Shown here one piece after another: positions 35,813 through 43,936 of a stretch of DNA of 64,000 bases. The stretch comes from Anaerolineales bacterium UBA2181 (GTDB lineage: Bacteria > Chloroflexota > Anaerolineae > Promineifilales > UBA4811), in NCBI GenBank assembly GCA_002328075.1, contig DCVT01000011.1, positions 62,001-126,000 on the forward strand, read 5' to 3'. Both the position numbers and the translations under genes were made by a program. The stretch's first letter is position 1, and the number at the start of each line of letters is the position of its first letter. The notes below the pieces were generated by a model. It had not been told where the DNA came from, searched no databases, and saw nothing but the letters and a program-made list of their open reading frames with translations.

Positions 35813-37258
35813 ATGGTTCCCGGTATGTTGCAGAGTGGAATGCACATCCATCTGGTGGGGATAGGCGGCGCTGGACTCTCCGCCATAGCTCGCGTGTTGC
35901 TCGGTTCGGGATACAAGGTGTCTGGTTCTGATCAGACCGCTTCTGAGTTGACCGAACAATTGGCGTCCGAAGGCGCCACTGTGTTCCTGGGGCACAGTCC
36001 GGGCAACATTGCTGGCGCTCACCTGGTGCTGGTTTCATCGGCCGTGCCACCTGAAAACCCGGAGGTGCTGGCTGCGCAGGCAGCGGGTGTTCCAGTGGCC
36101 AAGCGCGATGTGTTTCTGCCCCACCTGATGGAGGGAAAAGTCGGTGTCGCGGTGGCGGGGGCACATGGCAAAACCACCACTACGGCGATGCTGGTATCGA
36201 TTCTCATGGAAGCGGGTTATGACCCGAGCTTTGTCGTCGGTGGGGTGTTGAGCAGCCTCGGCACCAACGCCCACGCCGGTCGCGGCGACCTCTTTGTCAT
36301 CGAGGCCGATGAGTATGACCGCATGTTCCTGGGCCTTCGGTTGGCAGCGGCGGTGGTCACCATCGTGGAACATGACCACCCAGACTGCTATCCCACGGCC
36401 CAGTGCACCATGGAGGCGTTCAGGCAGTTTGTGCGTTCGCTACCTCGTGACGGGATGCTGGTGGCCTGCGCCAGCGATGACGGGGCCCGAGAATTGGCAC
36501 GTGAACGGATGGCGGATGGTGGATCTGTCCGGCTGTATGGCCTGAGTCGCGGTTTGGAATGGCGGGCAACAGATATCCGCCCTAATCAGGCGGGAGGTAG
36601 CGACTTTGTGGTGGTTCGTCAAGGCAGCGACAGCGCTGCCCTGGTTCGGCTGCGGGTGCCAGGCCGGCACAACGTGTTGAACGCATTGGGCGCCCTGGCG
36701 CTTGCCGATTGGCTGGGAGTTCCCTTTGCTGCCGCCCGCACAGCGCTGGCCGAGTTCCGCGGCGTGGGGCGCCGATTTGAAACCGTTGGCGAGGCTCTCG
36801 GGATCACCGTCATAGACGATTATGCACACCATCCAACCGAGGTGGCGGCAACCCTGGCCGCAGCTCGCGAACGGTACCCCGGCCGCCGCGTCTGGGCGGT
36901 GTTTCAACCCCATACCTACAGCCGGACTCGCGAGCTCTTGGAGCGGTTCGCCGTTTCGTTTGACGATGCCGATCAGGTGGTGGTGCTGGACATCTATCCG
37001 GCGCGCGAGGTCGACACGTTGGGCATCTCATCGATGGACCTGGTGGCCCGAATGGATCCAGAACATGCCAGATACGTGCCAGAACGCCATGAGGCCGCTG
37101 AGCTTCTGGCGACCTGGTTGCAGCCAGGTGACGTTCTCATCACCTTGGGAGCTGGAGACGGTTATATGGTGGGGCGCTGGGTGTTGGCCGCTCTGCGCCA
37201 ACAGAAAACCAAGAAGGTGGAATCAGGAGGGCTTGATGGAAGTCTGTTCGTGGCGTGA
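35813..37258 (+). CDS. murC: UDP-N-acetylmuramate--L-alanine ligase
   Basis: First Mur ligase, joining L-Ala to UDP-MurNAc. 481 residues, with the UDP-binding HLVGIGGAGLSAIARVLL, P-loop VAGAHGKTTTTAML, EADEYDRMFL, EHDHPDCYPT, GRHNVLNALGAL and the C-terminal DDYAHHPTEVAATL. ATG 35813 is the first start; ATGs at 35825 and 35840 are in frame and the last fits the usual family N-terminus. It ends 16 bases before a short ORF that precedes murB. Confidence 0.95.
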   Translation: MVPGMLQSGMHIHLVGIGGAGLSAIARVLLGSGYKVSGSDQTASELTEQLASEGATVFLGHSPGNIAGAHLVLVSSAVPPENPEVLAAQAAGVPVAKRDVFLPHLMEGKVGVAVAGAHGKTTTTAMLVSILMEAGYDPSFVVGGVLSSLGTNAHAGRGDLFVIEADEYDRMFLGLRLAAAVVTIVEHDHPDCYPTAQCTMEAFRQFVRSLPRDGMLVACASDDGARELARERMADGGSVRLYGLSRGLEWRATDIRPNQAGGSDFVVVRQGSDSAALVRLRVPGRHNVLNALGALALADWLGVPFAAARTALAEFRGVGRRFETVGEALGITVIDDYAHHPTEVAATLAAARERYPGRRVWAVFQPHTYSRTRELLERFAVSFDDADQVVVLDIYPAREVDTLGISSMDLVARMDPEHARYVPERHEAAELLATWLQPGDVLITLGAGDGYMVGRWVLAALRQQKTKKVESGGLDGSLFVA

Positions 37259-37274
37259 TCGGAGGGGAATCGGA

Positions 37275-37430
37275 ATGTTCAACTGTCTGGGTTTGGTGGC
37301 AGACCTCGAGCGAGTGCGCTCAAGAGCGAACGCCCGACTGGGTCACGGCATTGACCCTCGCGCCGTACGGCGGATGATTGCCAAATTGGACCGCGTCGCC
37401 GATTCACCGCAGGATCTGACACGACAGTGA
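37275..37430 (+). CDS. small hypothetical protein between murC and murB
   Basis: A 51-codon ORF, basic and mostly helical in composition, with a core reading LERVRSRANARLGHGI and PRAVRRMIAKL. GGAGG lies nine bases before ATG 37275, and its stop overlaps the murB GTG start (GTGA), the same coupling used elsewhere in this operon. An in-frame upstream ATG near 37236 would give 64 residues. No family is recognised. The ribosome-binding site and coupled stop support translation; it could also be a leader peptide that sets murB expression. Confidence 0.5.
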   Translation: MFNCLGLVADLERVRSRANARLGHGIDPRAVRRMIAKLDRVADSPQDLTRQ

Positions 37431-38383
37431 ACGGGAGGCCGCGGGTGCTGATCGACGCCATCATGGACCGCTTCAGGGAGTCCTTTGGCGACGAATTCCA
37501 GGCCGACGAACCGGTGGCCAAATATACGACCGCTGGATTGGGCGGGCCGGCCGATATGCTGGTTACAGTCCGCACAGTGCCGGAACTGGTCGAGGTGGTG
37601 ACGCTCGCACGGCGACAGAGCATCGTGTATTGGGTGTTGGGTTCGGGTTCCAACGTGCTCGTCTCGGATGCCGGGATGCGAGGGCTGGTGATCCGCAACC
37701 GCGCCACGGGGGTGTCGTTCTGGCACAACGGCTCGGGTGTCGTTATGCGGGCTGAATCAGGCGCCAACCTGTCTGGACTGGCCCGCCAATGCACCAGCCG
37801 AGGCTTGGGCGGCCTGGAGTGGTCTGTAGGGATTCCGGGCACTGTGGGGGGCGCTGTGGTAGGCAACGCAGGGGCTCACGGTGGCGACACGGCCGGATCG
37901 TTGCGCCGGGTGACCATTCTGGACACGGACCTGGAAGCACGCGACTACACCCCGGCTGACATGGGCTACGGATATCGCAGCTCGGCCCTCAAATTGGCGC
38001 ACAAAGGGCGCGGCGACAGCGGCCGGGTGGTTCTGGCCGCCGATTTTCACCTCAAATCGGCTCCCGTCGAGGAGCTGGAGGTAGCGGTCAAAGCGATACT
38101 TGAGCAGCGTCAACAATCCCAACCACCCGGTTCATCCATGGGGTGTATGTTCAAGAACCCGCCGGGCGACCATGCCGGCCGGCTGATTGACCAGGCCGGA
38201 TTGAAGGGGAGCCGGGTGGGTGGCGCTGAGGTCTCGCCGGTTCATGCCAACTTTTTCGTCACACAGCCGGGCGCAACCGCTGAGGACGTCCGAAAGCTGA
38301 TGGCGCGAGTGTGGCATGCAGTTCATGACCGGTTCGGCGTTGAGCTCGAACCCGAAGTCGAGTTGATTGGAGAATGGAACTGA
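37427..38383 (+). CDS. murB: UDP-N-acetylenolpyruvoylglucosamine reductase
   Basis: FAD/NADPH enzyme that reduces enolpyruvyl-UDP-GlcNAc to UDP-MurNAc. 318 residues: FAD-binding VLGSGSNVLVSD, LEWSVGIPGTVGGAVVGNAGAHGG, YGYRSSALK, the MGCMFKNPPGDHAG block and the C-terminal HANFFV plus ELEPEVELIGEW. The residue that aligns with the catalytic Ser of the GSxFKNP motif is Cys240 here. The GTG start at 37427 overlaps the stop of the small ORF. Confidence 0.93.
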   Translation: MNGRPRVLIDAIMDRFRESFGDEFQADEPVAKYTTAGLGGPADMLVTVRTVPELVEVVTLARRQSIVYWVLGSGSNVLVSDAGMRGLVIRNRATGVSFWHNGSGVVMRAESGANLSGLARQCTSRGLGGLEWSVGIPGTVGGAVVGNAGAHGGDTAGSLRRVTILDTDLEARDYTPADMGYGYRSSALKLAHKGRGDSGRVVLAADFHLKSAPVEELEVAVKAILEQRQQSQPPGSSMGCMFKNPPGDHAGRLIDQAGLKGSRVGGAEVSPVHANFFVTQPGATAEDVRKLMARVWHAVHDRFGVELEPEVELIGEWN

Positions 38384-38625
38384 TGGCTCGGCCGGAAGAT
38401 AGCGGACGGTCGAGAGCTGGTGTCTTTGGCGGCCGCGAGTCTTTGGTGGACTATTGCGCCCCGGGCGGCGACGTTCTAGGGTGCGACCGGCCTTGGGGAC
38501 GCCAAGGTCGTTGTGCAGGGCGAGACAAGCGCCGGCGAGGTGGTGACCAGATGGCGGCATGGTCGACGTTGGGTTTGATCCCGGCTGCACCCGGGTCACG
38601 CAAGCGTCTAAACGAGGACGAGTGA
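38383..38625 (+). CDS. doubtful small ORF between murB and ddl
   Basis: An 80-codon frame (83 if read from ATG 38374 inside murB) filling the 245-base gap in an otherwise tight operon. It starts at a TGATG overlap with the murB stop and ends three bases before the ddl ATG. The product is Arg/Gly-rich with no recognisable motif or membrane segment. It may be a real small protein, a gene remnant, or spacer with an open frame favoured by high GC. Confidence 0.25.
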   Translation: MARPEDSGRSRAGVFGGRESLVDYCAPGGDVLGCDRPWGRQGRCAGRDKRRRGGDQMAAWSTLGLIPAAPGSRKRLNEDE

Positions 38626-38628
38626 GTC

Positions 38629-39807
38629 ATGGTCAAACCGACCGGTAGCAGCGGCAAAATTCGGGTTGGCCTGATCTTTGGCGGTCGTTCCAGCGAGCAC
38701 GAGGTATCGCTCATGTCCGCCCGGTCGGTGATGGATGCCATCAATCGCGATCGGTTCGAGATAGTGCCTATTGGGATCACCAAAGAGGGGCGCTGGATCG
38801 CCGGCCGCGATCCTCTGCGTGCGCTGGAAACAGCAGCCCAAAAGCTGCCCGCGCTGGCAACGGGCTACCCCGTGAGGCGGGCGGCGCTGTTGGGTGAACC
38901 CGGGCACGGGGCATTGATGGATGTGGCTACCACCAGCAAACATTCCTTGGTCCTCTCGGCTGTGGAGCGGCTGGATGTGATCTTGCCCATTCTGCACGGG
39001 CCCTACGGCGAAGATGGGACGGTGCAAGGTCTACTGGAATTGGCCGGCCTTCCCTACGTGGGCGCTGGCGTGGTCGGGTCGGCCGTGGCCATGGACAAGG
39101 GATTGTTCAAGAAGGTTATGCAGGCCGAAGGAATCCCCATTCTTCCGTACGTCGTGGTCTTGCGTTCGGACTGGGAGCACAGCCCGGGCGTGACTTTGGA
39201 TATGTTGGAGGAGCGCCTGCATTTTCCCATCTTTACCAAGCCGGCCAACTTGGGATCCAGTGTGGGTATCAACCGGTGCGCCAATCGCCGGCAGTTGGCC
39301 GTAGGCCTTGACGAGGCGGGCCGTTTCGACCGTCGTCTGGTGGTGGAACAGGGCATCGAGGCGCGGGAGATTGAGGTCAGTGTCCTGGGAAATGACAATC
39401 CGATAGCCTCGATCGCCGGTGAGATACTGCCCGGCCGCGAGTTCTACAGCTACCAAGCCAAATACCTGGACCATGGCGAGGATGCCTCGCGTTTGCTGAT
39501 ACCAGCGCCGATCTCGGCAGAACTGATGGACCACGCGCAACGCTGGGCGGTCCAGGCGTATCGGGCGATCGATTGCGCCGGAATGGCGCGAGTTGACTTT
39601 TTGCTGGACCGATATTCCGGCGCGTTGTACCTGAACGAGATGAACACCATACCGGGGTTCACTGCAATCAGCATGTACCCCAAGCTGTGGGAGGCAAGCG
39701 GCCTGACCTATTCCGAGTTGATTGAACGGCTGATCGATCTGGCGCTGGAGCGACATGAGGACAGAGCCCGGACGCTCACCTCATACGACCGAGGTGCCGA
39801 GGCATGA
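38629..39807 (+). CDS. ddl: D-alanine--D-alanine ligase
   Basis: ATP-grasp enzyme making the D-Ala-D-Ala used by MurF. 392 residues: N-terminal IFGGRSSEHEVSLMSA, ILHGPYGEDGTVQGLLEL, YVGAGVVGSAVAMDK, the ATP-binding FTKPANLGSSVGI, EVSVLGND, and the C-terminal LYLNEMNTIPGFT with MYPKLWEASGL. The Tyr/Phe position that separates D-Ala from D-Lac specificity was not resolved by eye. The stop overlaps the ftsQ start (ATGA). Confidence 0.95.
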   Translation: MVKPTGSSGKIRVGLIFGGRSSEHEVSLMSARSVMDAINRDRFEIVPIGITKEGRWIAGRDPLRALETAAQKLPALATGYPVRRAALLGEPGHGALMDVATTSKHSLVLSAVERLDVILPILHGPYGEDGTVQGLLELAGLPYVGAGVVGSAVAMDKGLFKKVMQAEGIPILPYVVVLRSDWEHSPGVTLDMLEERLHFPIFTKPANLGSSVGINRCANRRQLAVGLDEAGRFDRRLVVEQGIEAREIEVSVLGNDNPIASIAGEILPGREFYSYQAKYLDHGEDASRLLIPAPISAELMDHAQRWAVQAYRAIDCAGMARVDFLLDRYSGALYLNEMNTIPGFTAISMYPKLWEASGLTYSELIERLIDLALERHEDRARTLTSYDRGAEA

Positions 39808-40673
39808 AAGGGCACACAAAGCGCCGGCCGGTCAAACGGGAGCGCAAGACGCGCCGGCCGCGGTCGATGGACGCCCATGCAGCCTGGGATATGCGCCTGA
39901 ACGCGGCCGACGACAAGCGTACGCGGCTCCAGGCTGTTTCCTGGCGGACCCGGTTGGCCGGACTGAGAACGGCGCTCTTTGGCAGCCCCCGTTGGATCAG
40001 CCTGGTAGTCCTGATTGGCCTGGGCGCAGTCGTGTACCTGGGTGGCCAAACGCCCTGGTTGGTTATCTCGGACGTACAGGTGGAAGGAGCAGTGGCGCTC
40101 ACAGCCGATTCGGTGGTGAAGGCCAGCGGCCTGCAGGGGAAATCGATCGTGTGGGCCGACCCGGCTCTTGCCGCACGGTCTGTGGTTGCCATGCCCAGCG
40201 TCCTCACCGCCACCGTGGAGATAGGTTGGCCCAACCAAGCCCGGATTGCGGTGGTGGAACGGGCTCCGGTGATGGCGTGGGACCAGGCGGGCGAGCGGTT
40301 CTGGGTGGACGAGGATGGGGTACTCATGCCTTCGCGCTACCAGGTGCATGGGCTGCTGCTCGTTCTTTCGCAAGAACGAGAAATGCTCACGCTGGGCAGT
40401 GCGATTCCGCACGACGTGATGCAGGCCGCGCTCCAACTGCGCCAGCTCCGGCCCAACATCGACGCGTTGTACTACGAGCAGGCCAACGGTCTCAGCTACC
40501 AAGATGGTCGGAACTGGCGGGCGTACTTTGGCCTGGGAAATGACGTGAATCAAAAGCTGGTGATTTACGAGGCACTGGTTGCGGACCTGATGGCACGCAA
40601 AATGCAGCCGGACTATATCAGCGTTATCACCAAAGAAAAACCTTTCTACGGTCTGGCCCAGTCAACACGATGA
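39804..40673 (+). CDS. ftsQ: FtsQ/DivIB division protein
   Basis: A 289-residue bitopic protein: a basic cytoplasmic N-terminus (about 1-60), one span (about 62-80), and an external POTRA domain (about 85-155, starting VISDVQVEGAVALTADSV, with the NQARIAVVERAP strand) followed by a beta domain (FWVDEDGVLMP). Topology and position between ddl and ftsA fit FtsQ/DivIB, which bridges early and late divisome proteins. Confidence 0.88.
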   Translation: MKGHTKRRPVKRERKTRRPRSMDAHAAWDMRLNAADDKRTRLQAVSWRTRLAGLRTALFGSPRWISLVVLIGLGAVVYLGGQTPWLVISDVQVEGAVALTADSVVKASGLQGKSIVWADPALAARSVVAMPSVLTATVEIGWPNQARIAVVERAPVMAWDQAGERFWVDEDGVLMPSRYQVHGLLLVLSQEREMLTLGSAIPHDVMQAALQLRQLRPNIDALYYEQANGLSYQDGRNWRAYFGLGNDVNQKLVIYEALVADLMARKMQPDYISVITKEKPFYGLAQSTR

Positions 40674-40712
40674 ACGGGCCGACCGATGCGGCGTGCAATT
40701 GGAGTAGGTGGA

Positions 40713-41939
40713 ATGCAAACCGTCGTAGGAATTGACGTAGGGACAACTAAGATCTGCACTCTGGTAGGAGAGGTGGACAACCAGGGAGGGATGAAGATTG
40801 TCGGTGTGGGCATCGCCGAGGCGCAAGGGATGCGCAAGGGCGTGGTGAATGACGTTCAAAAAGCGACCGAAGCGGTGGCGGCTTCCATTCAAAAAGCCGA
40901 ACGCACGTCGGGCTACAAGATCACGCGAGCGCATGTGAGTCTGGCTGGCCACCATGTCTCGTCGACCAACAGCATGGGGGTGGTGGCTGTCAGCGGCGAT
41001 GCCGGGATTTCCCACGCGGACATCGATCGGGCCCTGGATGCTGCTCGTGCTGTCTCTATCCCGCACGGCCGGGAGATCATTCACATCATTCCCCGCGGGT
41101 TTACCGTGGACGGGCAGGACGGGGTGCGCAATCCACTGGGCATGCACGCGTTTCGATTGGAGGTCGAGGCCCATATTGTCACCGCTGCGCTGACTGCATT
41201 GCTGAACCTCAGCAAGTGCATCGAGGGGGTGAACGTGCAGGTGGACGAGATGGTGCTGAACTCGATCGCCTCGGCCGAGGCAGTGCTCACCGACACCGAA
41301 AAGGAGATGGGGGTGATCCTGGCTGACATTGGCGGTGGCACTACTGACCTGGCGGTGTACATCGATGGGATGGTCTGGCACACCAAGGTGATACCAGTGG
41401 GCGGGAACCACGTTACGCACGACCTGGCAATTGGCCTCCGGCTGCCCTTTAACACCGCGGAGAAAGTCAAGATCGAACGCGGACACGCCCGTGCCCGCGA
41501 CGTGGAGAGTGGAGCCACCTTTGACGTGCAACCGTATGCCGAGGGTGGAATCGTTCGCATTTCGCGGCACGACATGGCGCAGGTCATCGAGCCTCGAATG
41601 CAGGAGGTCTTTCATCTGATCCTGACCGAGGCCAAGCGGTCGGGTTACGATGGACTGCTCTCGGCCGGATTGGTGCTCTGCGGCGGCACCGCGCAACTTC
41701 CCGGCCTCCGAGCGTTAGCCCAGGACGAGATGCAGATGCCGGTGCGTGTAGCGAGTCCGCAGAACTTGTCGGGTCTTACCGACGTGCTTCACAGCCCGGC
41801 TTTTGCCACCAGCGTAGGGCTCTTGCGCTGGGGGATTCAGGAACACACGCCGCTCAAAACCCGCCGGTCCGGCGGCGAGTGGGGGCGGCGGCTCAAGAAC
41901 GTGCTGCGCCTTCTTCTTCCGGACAACAGAGAAGCTTGA
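40713..41939 (+). CDS. ftsA: cell division protein FtsA
   Basis: Actin-like ATPase that tethers FtsZ to the membrane. 408 residues: phosphate 1 loop VVGIDVGTTKICTLV, the 1C domain with the SHDS-type HVSLAGHHVSS block, phosphate 2 ADIGGGTTDLAVY, and adenosine motif LVLCGGTAQLPGL. The C-terminal amphipathic helix is represented by WGRRLKNVLRLLL. ATG 40713 (with GGTGGA upstream) is chosen; ATG 40686 is possible. Confidence 0.94.
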   Translation: MQTVVGIDVGTTKICTLVGEVDNQGGMKIVGVGIAEAQGMRKGVVNDVQKATEAVAASIQKAERTSGYKITRAHVSLAGHHVSSTNSMGVVAVSGDAGISHADIDRALDAARAVSIPHGREIIHIIPRGFTVDGQDGVRNPLGMHAFRLEVEAHIVTAALTALLNLSKCIEGVNVQVDEMVLNSIASAEAVLTDTEKEMGVILADIGGGTTDLAVYIDGMVWHTKVIPVGGNHVTHDLAIGLRLPFNTAEKVKIERGHARARDVESGATFDVQPYAEGGIVRISRHDMAQVIEPRMQEVFHLILTEAKRSGYDGLLSAGLVLCGGTAQLPGLRALAQDEMQMPVRVASPQNLSGLTDVLHSPAFATSVGLLRWGIQEHTPLKTRRSGGEWGRRLKNVLRLLLPDNREA

Positions 41940-41954
41940 AAGGGGAGAAAAGCC

Positions 41955-43103
41955 ATGGTGTTATCGAAAGATCAAGTTGTGGGTGCCAAGATCCGCATTG
42001 TCGGCGTCGGCGGTGGTGGTACCAACGCCGTCAATCGGATGTTGGAAGAGAAAATCCAGGGCGTCGAGTTCATTGCGGTCAACACTGACTCTCAGGCGCT
42101 GATGGGTTCCATATCGCCCAAGTGCGTCCGAATTGGCGAGAAAACGACCCGCGGTTTGGGCGCCGGCGGCGCTCCCGCCGTCGGTGAGCAGGCAGCCCGC
42201 GAATCTACCAGCGAGCTGGAAGAGGTGCTTGAGGGCTCGGACATGGTCTTTATCACGGCCGGTATGGGGGGGGGGACCGGAACCGGTGCCTCACCGGTCA
42301 TTGCCGAGACGGCGCGGAAAGCCGGCGCTCTGACCATCGGCATAGTCACCCGGCCGTTTGGGTTTGAGGGTGCCCAGCGGCAGAAGCAGGCCGAGGCGGG
42401 CATCGAAAAGCTCAAGCAGCATGTCGACACGCTCATTGTGATTCCGAATGACCGACTGCTGGAGATATCCGAAAAGCGCACGAGCTTGCAGCAGGCGTTC
42501 AAGATGGCGGATGAGGTGTTGCGCCAGGGTATTCAGGGTATATCAGAACTAATCACAATCCCCGGCCTGGTCAATGTGGACTTTGCCGATGTCAAGGCGA
42601 TCATGTCTGAGGGTGGCGCCGCGCTGCTGGCAGTGGGGAACGGCGAAGGTGAAGATGCTGCTCTGAAGGCGGCCGAAGCGGCCGTCAACAACCGCCTTTT
42701 GGATATCTCGATCGGAGGGGCGCGAGGTATTCTGTTCAACATTACGGGCGGATCAGACCTGGCACTGCATTCGGTAAACGTGGCTGCCAACCTGATCAAA
42801 GAGACTGCTCACCCAGACGTGAATCTGATATTTGGCGCAGTCATCGACGAACAGATGGCCGGCAAGGTACGGATCACGGTGATCGCCACGGGTTTTGACA
42901 AACCCGCTGCGCGCCGCACCCTGGTGCAACCAATCTCGCGTGAGCTGGCCGCAACCGGTCGAAAACCCTTTGGCGAACCCGTCCGGGCACAAATGCCGAC
43001 CGAGATGCAGGCCATCGACGACGGTTCCGGGTTCTTTGGCTACTCGATGGTGGAGACTGACAAGGACAACCTGGACCTGCCCACGTTTCTGCGTAACCGG
43101 TAG
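41955..43103 (+). CDS. ftsZ: cell division GTPase FtsZ
   Basis: Tubulin-like GTPase that forms the Z ring. 382 residues: IVGVGGGGTNAVNRM, the tubulin signature GMGGGTGTGASPV, the T7 loop NVDFADVKAIM, and a short linker to the conserved C-terminal peptide LDLPTFLRNR, which binds FtsA. AAAGGGGAG precedes the ATG. A stem-loop follows at 43217. Confidence 0.97.
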   Translation: MVLSKDQVVGAKIRIVGVGGGGTNAVNRMLEEKIQGVEFIAVNTDSQALMGSISPKCVRIGEKTTRGLGAGGAPAVGEQAARESTSELEEVLEGSDMVFITAGMGGGTGTGASPVIAETARKAGALTIGIVTRPFGFEGAQRQKQAEAGIEKLKQHVDTLIVIPNDRLLEISEKRTSLQQAFKMADEVLRQGIQGISELITIPGLVNVDFADVKAIMSEGGAALLAVGNGEGEDAALKAAEAAVNNRLLDISIGGARGILFNITGGSDLALHSVNVAANLIKETAHPDVNLIFGAVIDEQMAGKVRITVIATGFDKPAARRTLVQPISRELAATGRKPFGEPVRAQMPTEMQAIDDGSGFFGYSMVETDKDNLDLPTFLRNR

Positions 43104-43216
43104 GTCTGGTCCGAATTCCTGGAACACATGTCCGACATCTCGGATCAGGGATCGCCCGCTGAGGGTTGATGGAAGGCCGGCACTGCGCCTCCGGCCGTTT
43201 GCGTGCTCCCCTCGCA
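43104..43216. other. no gene seen between ftsZ and its downstream hairpin
   Basis: Short frames on both strands here lack ribosome-binding sites and recognisable products. The gap to nrdR (333 bases in all) otherwise holds a hairpin at 43217-43251 and the nrdR promoter at 43292-43320. Confidence 0.6.
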
Positions 43217-43251
43217 GCTCCCCCGGGTTCGCCTTCCGGAACCGGGGGAGC
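43217..43251 (+). terminator. hairpin after ftsZ
   Basis: GCTCCCCCGG (43217-43226) pairs with CCGGGGGAGC (43242-43251), with partial extension inward (GTTC/GGAAC). There is no T-run, so termination may be weak or factor-dependent. Confidence 0.5.
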
Positions 43252-43291
43252 GGAACCCTGGATTCTCAACCTTAAGATTTCTTGCCTGGGC

Positions 43292-43320
43292 TTGCGGTCG
43301 CGCCGGGCCTGTGCTATACT
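43292..43320 (+). promoter_or_regulatory. nrdR-nrdJ promoter
   Basis: TTGCGG (43292-43297), 17 bases, TATACT (43315-43320), giving a 5' leader of about 110 bases before nrdR. No convincing pair of NrdR boxes was identified. Confidence 0.65.
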
Positions 43321-43436
43321 GTTGATCCCCTGCATAGAATATGTGGCGGTTGGCTCCAAACTGGCCGCACATCTGGCGTCGAATAGGTGTTCTAGTCGAC
43401 GGTTAGCACGGCAGGGACCATACAATAGGAAAGACC

Positions 43437-43910
43437 GTGCGTTGCCCGTATTGCTCTAGCCATGACACGCGCGTGATAGACACCACGCGGGACTCGCAGG
43501 GAATACGTCGTCGCCGCGAATGCCGCACGTGCACCCAAAGGTTCAGCACCTATGAGCGCGCGATCCTCGAGTCGCCGCTGATTGTCAAGCAGGACGGCAG
43601 CCGGGAGCCCTTTGATCGCGAAAAACTGGAACGCGGAATTCGGGTCGCCTGCGCGAAACGTCCGGTCGCTGCGGCCGACATCAAGCGGCTGGTGGGAGAA
43701 ATCGAAGCAGACTTGCGGCGGATGGGTCGGTTGGAGGTACCGAGCCGGATGGTGGGTGACCGGGTCATAGCCGGATTGGAGAAGCTGGATCCGATTGCGT
43801 ACGTGCGGTACGCCATTGTGTATCTGCGACTGGATGATCTGCCAAGCGTGCGAGCCGAGATTGACCGGCTGTTGCGGGTCCAGAAAGCCCCGTCCTCGCC
43901 TACAAGTTGA
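43437..43910 (+). CDS. nrdR: transcriptional repressor NrdR
   Basis: Zinc-finger and ATP-cone repressor of ribonucleotide reductase genes. 157 residues: Cys pairs at 3/6 and 29/32 with the basic GIRRRRECR stretch, then the ATP-cone domain (VKQDGSREPFDREKLERGI, ending AYVRYAIVYLRL). The GTG start gives the canonical RCPYC N-terminus. It is coupled to nrdJ, its likely target. Confidence 0.96.
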   Translation: MRCPYCSSHDTRVIDTTRDSQGIRRRRECRTCTQRFSTYERAILESPLIVKQDGSREPFDREKLERGIRVACAKRPVAAADIKRLVGEIEADLRRMGRLEVPSRMVGDRVIAGLEKLDPIAYVRYAIVYLRLDDLPSVRAEIDRLLRVQKAPSSPTS

Positions 43911-43936
43911 GAGTTTTCGCTACCGGAGGCCTTCTC

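Noticed and set aside
43311..43347. Possible NrdR boxes near the nrdR promoter
   Set aside because: CTATA and ATATG pieces occur, but neither 16-base palindrome is convincing and the spacing is not standard.
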